From an uncultured Desulfobacterales bacterium (lineage in GTDB: Bacteria > Desulfobacterota > Desulfobacteria > Desulfobacterales > JAFDCJ01): a stretch of DNA of 7,928 nucleotides. The stretch covers positions 1-7,928 of the forward strand of contig CALZJV010000415.1 of assembly GCA_945787595.1 (NCBI GenBank), read 5' to 3'. Shown here piece by piece: positions 5,203 through 7,928 of the stretch (position 1 is the stretch's first letter; every line of letters begins with the position of its first letter). The position numbers and the translations under genes were made by a program. The notes under the pieces were generated by a model. That model did no database searches. It worked only from the letters and a program-made list of their open reading frames with translations, and was not told the origin of the DNA.

Positions 5203-6970
5203 ATGAGTCAGAGAAATACATTTGAATTGAAGACAAATCCCGCTGATTTCAGTGTCATGGTCTCCGGCATGTTCACGATTGCTCGGGAAATGGGCAAAAA
5301 CATGGAACGGACGGCGCGTGCGCCGATTTACTTTTCCGCCCATGACTTTTCGACCACGCTCCTTACCCTGGACTGTGAATTATTGGCCCTTGCCGAGTAT
5401 ATTCCTGTGCTCATCGGCGCCACGCCATTTGCGGCCAAGGCTGTCAAAGAGTATTTCAAGGACGACATTAACGAGGGAGATGTCTTCCTGGTCAACGACC
5501 CGTACACGTTGGATGCCGGAAATCAAATGGCCGATTGGTGCATTGTTTATCCGGTCTTCTGGAACGGCAAACAGGTTCTGTGGGTGGCAAACAAGGCCCA
5601 CCAGCAGGATACGGGTGGCGGCGTACCCGGAGGGTACAATCCGGGGGCGATGGATATCTATGCTGAGGGTTTGCGGATTCCACCGGTGAAGATCTTTGAG
5701 AAGGGAAATGAAAGAAGAGATGTGTTTAACCTGATCAAATGTCCGTATTCCGGAAACCCAGCGGGGCGATTTGCTTTCCATGATTGGGGCTGCCAGGATC
5801 GGTGAAAGAAGGGCTCGCGTCATCTATGATACCTACGGCGAGGAAAAGGTCGATACCTTTATCGAAGATCTTATGAGCTATGGTGAATTTATGATGCGGG
5901 AGGAAATTGCCAAATTAAAAGATGGGGTCTACCACTGTGAAATTAAGGGCAACGAAGCATCCACACCGATTGTATGTGACCTGACCATACGAGGCAGCGA
6001 CATGATTGTTGATTTCTCTAAAAGCGGCCCGATGTCCCCTGCCTATATCAACAGCCCGATTGCCAATACATACAGCAGCGTTTACATGGCTTTGATGACC
6101 TCGGTCGGCAAAAAAATTCAGTATCGCTGCGGAGGTTGCTACCGACCGATAAATATTCTCACCAAACCCGGCACGGTTACCCATGCCGCCTATCCGGCAA
6201 CCCATGGCAATTGCACCAATTTTATCGCCAAACAGATCATCGAGGCTGTCTGGTCTGCTTTGGCCCAAACGGCTCCAAATGAGGTCCCCGCCGGTTGGGG
6301 TGCCATCAATTACTGGGTATTTGCAGGATTGGATCATCGGCGCGGAGAGGGGTATGGAACCCCTGACTTTTTAGGCTGTTCAAGTGGTGCCGGAGCTATT
6401 TGGGGAACGGATGGCTGGCCGACGAATGGACCTCAGATCTGCAGTGGAACCCTTTATTACCCCGAGATTGAAGTCGCCGAGAGCATCTATCCCATTATTT
6501 GGGAAAAATGGGAATGGGCGACTGACTCCGGAGCGCCCGGCAAATGGCGAGGCGGCTGTGGTGTTGACAACATCTGGATCGCCGATTGCGATCCACAGCC
6601 GATTAATTTGGCTTACGCAGCAGAACCGTTTGACTACGAGGTAGCTCCGGCCATTGCCGGCGGTAAGGTGCCGAAGCCAAACTCTAAAAAACTTATTTTT
6701 GCTGACGGCAAGGAGGAATCACCTGAAGCTGTCAGGCAACAAATGCTCTACCAGCTTCACACCGGAGATAAGTCTATTGACTATGTCATGGGAGGGGCTG
6801 GGGTTGGCAATCCGTTTGAACGCGACATTGAAGCAGTGCGAGAAGATGTCAGAGATGAGTTGGTGTCCTTTGAGAGTGCCAAAAATGACTATGGGGTGGT
6901 GATCGATCCGCAGACCTTCGAGATCGATTATCCAGAAACCAAAAAGCTCCGAGAAAAAATGCCGACCTAA
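5203..6970 (+). CDS. hyuB: HyuB-family subunit, interrupted by one frameshift near 5737
   Basis: This is the catalytic partner of HyuA (hydantoinase B/oxoprolinase family). ATG 5203 has GGAAAGGAGG just upstream. Codons 1-178 (5203-5736) contain SAHDFSTTLLTLD (45-57), GDVFLVNDPY (92-101), GNQMADW (106-112), ANKAHQQDTGGG (129-140) and EGLRIPPVKIFEKG (155-168). The frame then shifts by +1 at the AAA of 5737-5739 and continues from 5738 with NVRIPETQRGDLLSMIGAAR, through SGAPGKWRGGCGV, to the C-terminal GGAGVGNPFERD and YGVVID, ending at TAA 6968-6970. Joined, it has about 588 aa, normal for HyuB, so only one indel is needed: one extra base or two missing. Unrepaired, the product would stop after about 201 residues. 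In the metal-site region GTHLPD of many HyuB proteins, His is Gln (Q108) here. Genuine mutation and sequence error cannot be separated from this window. Confidence 0.85.
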
Positions 6971-6992
6971 CAAAAATAATCGTAAAAGTTCA

Positions 6993-7019
6993 GCCACTAA
7001 GACACGAAGGCACAAAAAA
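6993..7019. repeat. Dispersed intergenic repeat-like sequence
   Basis: The sequence GCCACTAAGACACGAAGGCA followed by an A-run closely matches a short motif (complement resembling TTCGTGCCTTCGTGTCTTAG) that I remember as recurring between genes in many environmental bacterial genomes. This is based on recollection, not on a search. It follows the hyuB stop by 22 nt and opens a 400-bp non-coding interval. Confidence 0.4.
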
Positions 7020-7033
7020 GAGGACAAGTTAGG

Positions 7034-7046
7034 GGGGCTTCGCCCC
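7034..7046 (+). other. GC-rich hairpin after hyuB
   Basis: GGGGC (7034-7038) and GCCCC (7042-7046) form a 5-bp stem with a TTC loop 64 nt after the hyuB stop. The lack of a T-run makes it a poor intrinsic terminator, but it could mark an RNA 3' end. Confidence 0.35.
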
Positions 7047-7049
7047 AAT

Positions 7050-7112
7050 TGGAATGTTGGAACTATGGAATATTGGAATCATGGGTTCTGGGATAATGGA
7101 ATGGTGGGTTTA
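7050..7112. repeat. TGGAATnn octamer repeats, forward block
   Basis: Four consecutive 8-nt units start with TGGAA at 7050, 7058, 7066 and 7074. They are followed by decayed units (TGGGTTCT at 7082, a 7-nt unit at 7090, TGGAATGG at 7097, TGGGTTTA at 7105). The block is mirrored in inverted orientation at 7264-7295. Confidence 0.7.
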
Positions 7113-7263
7113 GAGAATCTAAGCGAAATTTGCATTGATTTTTTCGTAATTGTGGCATATTTTATGGGGCAAAAGCAGAAAATGGATGTCTAACGGGCAT
7201 CATCATTAAATGTAGATACAACATTTTTTTGCAGAATAGATCTTTTTCCGCTTTTCATACCCA

Positions 7264-7295
7264 GTATTCCATCATTCCAATATTCCATCATTCCA
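7264..7295. repeat. ATTCCA octamer repeats, inverted block
   Basis: Four exact 8-nt units end in ATTCCA (7264, 7272, 7280 and 7288), the complement of the TGGAATnn units at 7050-7081. The two blocks could pair as arms of a foldback of about 245 bp. Directly after it GTGGC/GCCAC (7297-7301 and 7316-7320) with inner CCCA/TGGG forms another small hairpin. The DNA between the blocks (7113-7263) shows no credible gene. Confidence 0.7.
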
Positions 7296-7370
7296 TGTGG
7301 CTCCCAACGTGGGTGGCCACAAAAAACGTTATATTTCCAACTAGTTGTAGAAATTCCGAGATGTATAATT

Positions 7371-7928
7371 ATGGTTATCGGGGACGCGTTGCGAAGATGC
7401 GCCATAAATTATTCTGGACGGCTTGCGATTCAGGACGATTACGGGAACCATTACCCCAAGGGATTTAGCTACACCTACGGTGAGTTGTTCGAAACAGTGA
7501 ACAGGTTGGCGAATGGTTTTATCTCCCTGGGGCTTGATAAAGGTGACCGGGTGGCAGTGCAAACCGGAACGGGGATGGGCTATGTTCTGTCATTGCTGGC
7601 GCTTGCCAAGGCGGGTATCATCATTGCACCGATCAGCCCGGCATCTATGGAAGCGGAAATTGTCTATCAGGTCAAAGACAGCGGTGCTCGGGCATTCGTT
7701 CTCGATGCCGATATTTTCATAAAAAGAGTTAAAAAGATCACAGCAACGTTAAAATCGGTTGACACATTTATCAGTATCGGAGGGGACAGGCCTTGTGATT
7801 ATGATTTAGACGGCCTGTTCCATGAAGGCTCCCCTGATGAACCGCCAATCAAAGTGCAGGATGATGACATCGCGACGTTGATTTACACCAGTGGCACTAC
7901 CGGCAAACCAAAAGGCACGCCTTTGACC
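7371..7928 (+). CDS. AMP-forming acyl-CoA synthetase/ligase, N-terminal part
   Basis: The first 186 residues of an ANL-superfamily adenylating enzyme are present; the gene runs off the window. These enzymes make acyl-AMP from an acid and ATP, then usually the CoA thioester. The N-terminus reads MVIGDALRRCAINYSGRLAI, then FSYTYGELFETVNRLANG, GLDKGDRVAV and LALAKAGIIIAPISPA, typical of the family. The phosphate-binding A3 motif YTSGTTGKPKG is at 172-182. ATG 7371 is chosen because the family pattern starts there; only a weak GAG (7358-7360) precedes it. Lying 400 bp after hyuB on the same strand, it could activate the acid made by HyuAB, but probably has a separate promoter. The substrate is unknown. 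Confidence 0.9.
   Translation, partial: MVIGDALRRCAINYSGRLAIQDDYGNHYPKGFSYTYGELFETVNRLANGFISLGLDKGDRVAVQTGTGMGYVLSLLALAKAGIIIAPISPASMEAEIVYQVKDSGARAFVLDADIFIKRVKKITATLKSVDTFISIGGDRPCDYDLDGLFHEGSPDEPPIKVQDDDIATLIYTSGTTGKPKGTPLT

Noticed and set aside
5252..5689. 145-aa plus-strand ORF inside hyuB
   Set aside because: Arg/Trp/Pro-rich composition typical of a shifted frame of hyuB; no family motif.
5731..5745. Programmed +1 frameshift in hyuB
   Set aside because: No slippery site, rare-codon stop context or stimulatory structure is visible, and HyuB proteins are not known to need one.
7208..7230. Terminator-like AAATGT/ACATTT stem followed by T residues
   Set aside because: The stem is short and entirely weak apart from one pair, and it lies 240 nt from the hyuB stop; too poor to call.
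7050..7295. CRISPR array
   Set aside because: Units are 8 nt with no spacers and occur in two opposite orientations.
7364..7369. Perfect TATAAT just before the ligase ATG at 7371
   Set aside because: No acceptable -35 box lies 16-18 nt upstream, and transcription from it would begin after the ATG.

Overview
The window looks like an accessory segment of an anaerobic proteobacterium-like genome, most plausibly Desulfobacterota (sulfate-reducer type). This is inferred from a UGA-decoded selenoprotein, a HyuA/HyuB-type ATP-dependent carboxylase/hydantoinase pair next to an acyl-CoA ligase, a small Cys-rich protein of a kind I associate with that group, and moderate GC. No rRNA, tRNA, CRISPR array or transposase was seen.

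Layout. 1-199: one copy of a 141-bp repeat carrying a near-consensus sigma70-type promoter. 200-530: a 68-aa Cys-rich protein gene, followed by a possible one-helix membrane micro-ORF that lacks a normal start codon. 626-1156: the most striking gene, an AhpD/carboxymuconolactone-decarboxylase-like protein. An in-frame TGA stands exactly where the second Cys of the CxxC redox motif should be, the frame continues for 95 more codons, and a SECIS-like hairpin follows the TGA. A normal gene caller would cut this protein at 80 aa. 1199-2449 (minus strand): a vapB-vapC toxin-antitoxin pair with a clear promoter and GTATAC operator boxes, trailed by a GNAT acetyltransferase. 2446-2734: degenerate coding traces. 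2752-2892: the second copy of the promoter repeat, followed by a strong stem-loop at 2941-2972.

3117-6970: hyuA (687 aa) and hyuB (about 588 aa if one frameshift near 5737 is repaired), 22 nt apart and each with an excellent ribosome binding site. 6971-7370: 400 bp of non-coding DNA containing a dispersed-repeat-like sequence, a GC hairpin and two oppositely oriented blocks of an 8-nt TGGAATnn repeat. 7371-7928: the start of an AMP-forming acyl-CoA synthetase, cut by the window end.

How the parts may work together (inference). The repeat appears to put the same promoter in front of two unrelated units, the Cys-rich protein and the hyuAB operon. HyuA and HyuB would form an ATP-dependent carboxylase or amidohydrolase, and the downstream ligase could activate the resulting acid with CoA, as in acetophenone carboxylase plus benzoylacetate-CoA ligase. 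The selenoprotein is probably a thiol/selenol peroxidase or disulfide reductase and implies that the host has selA, selB, selC and selD.
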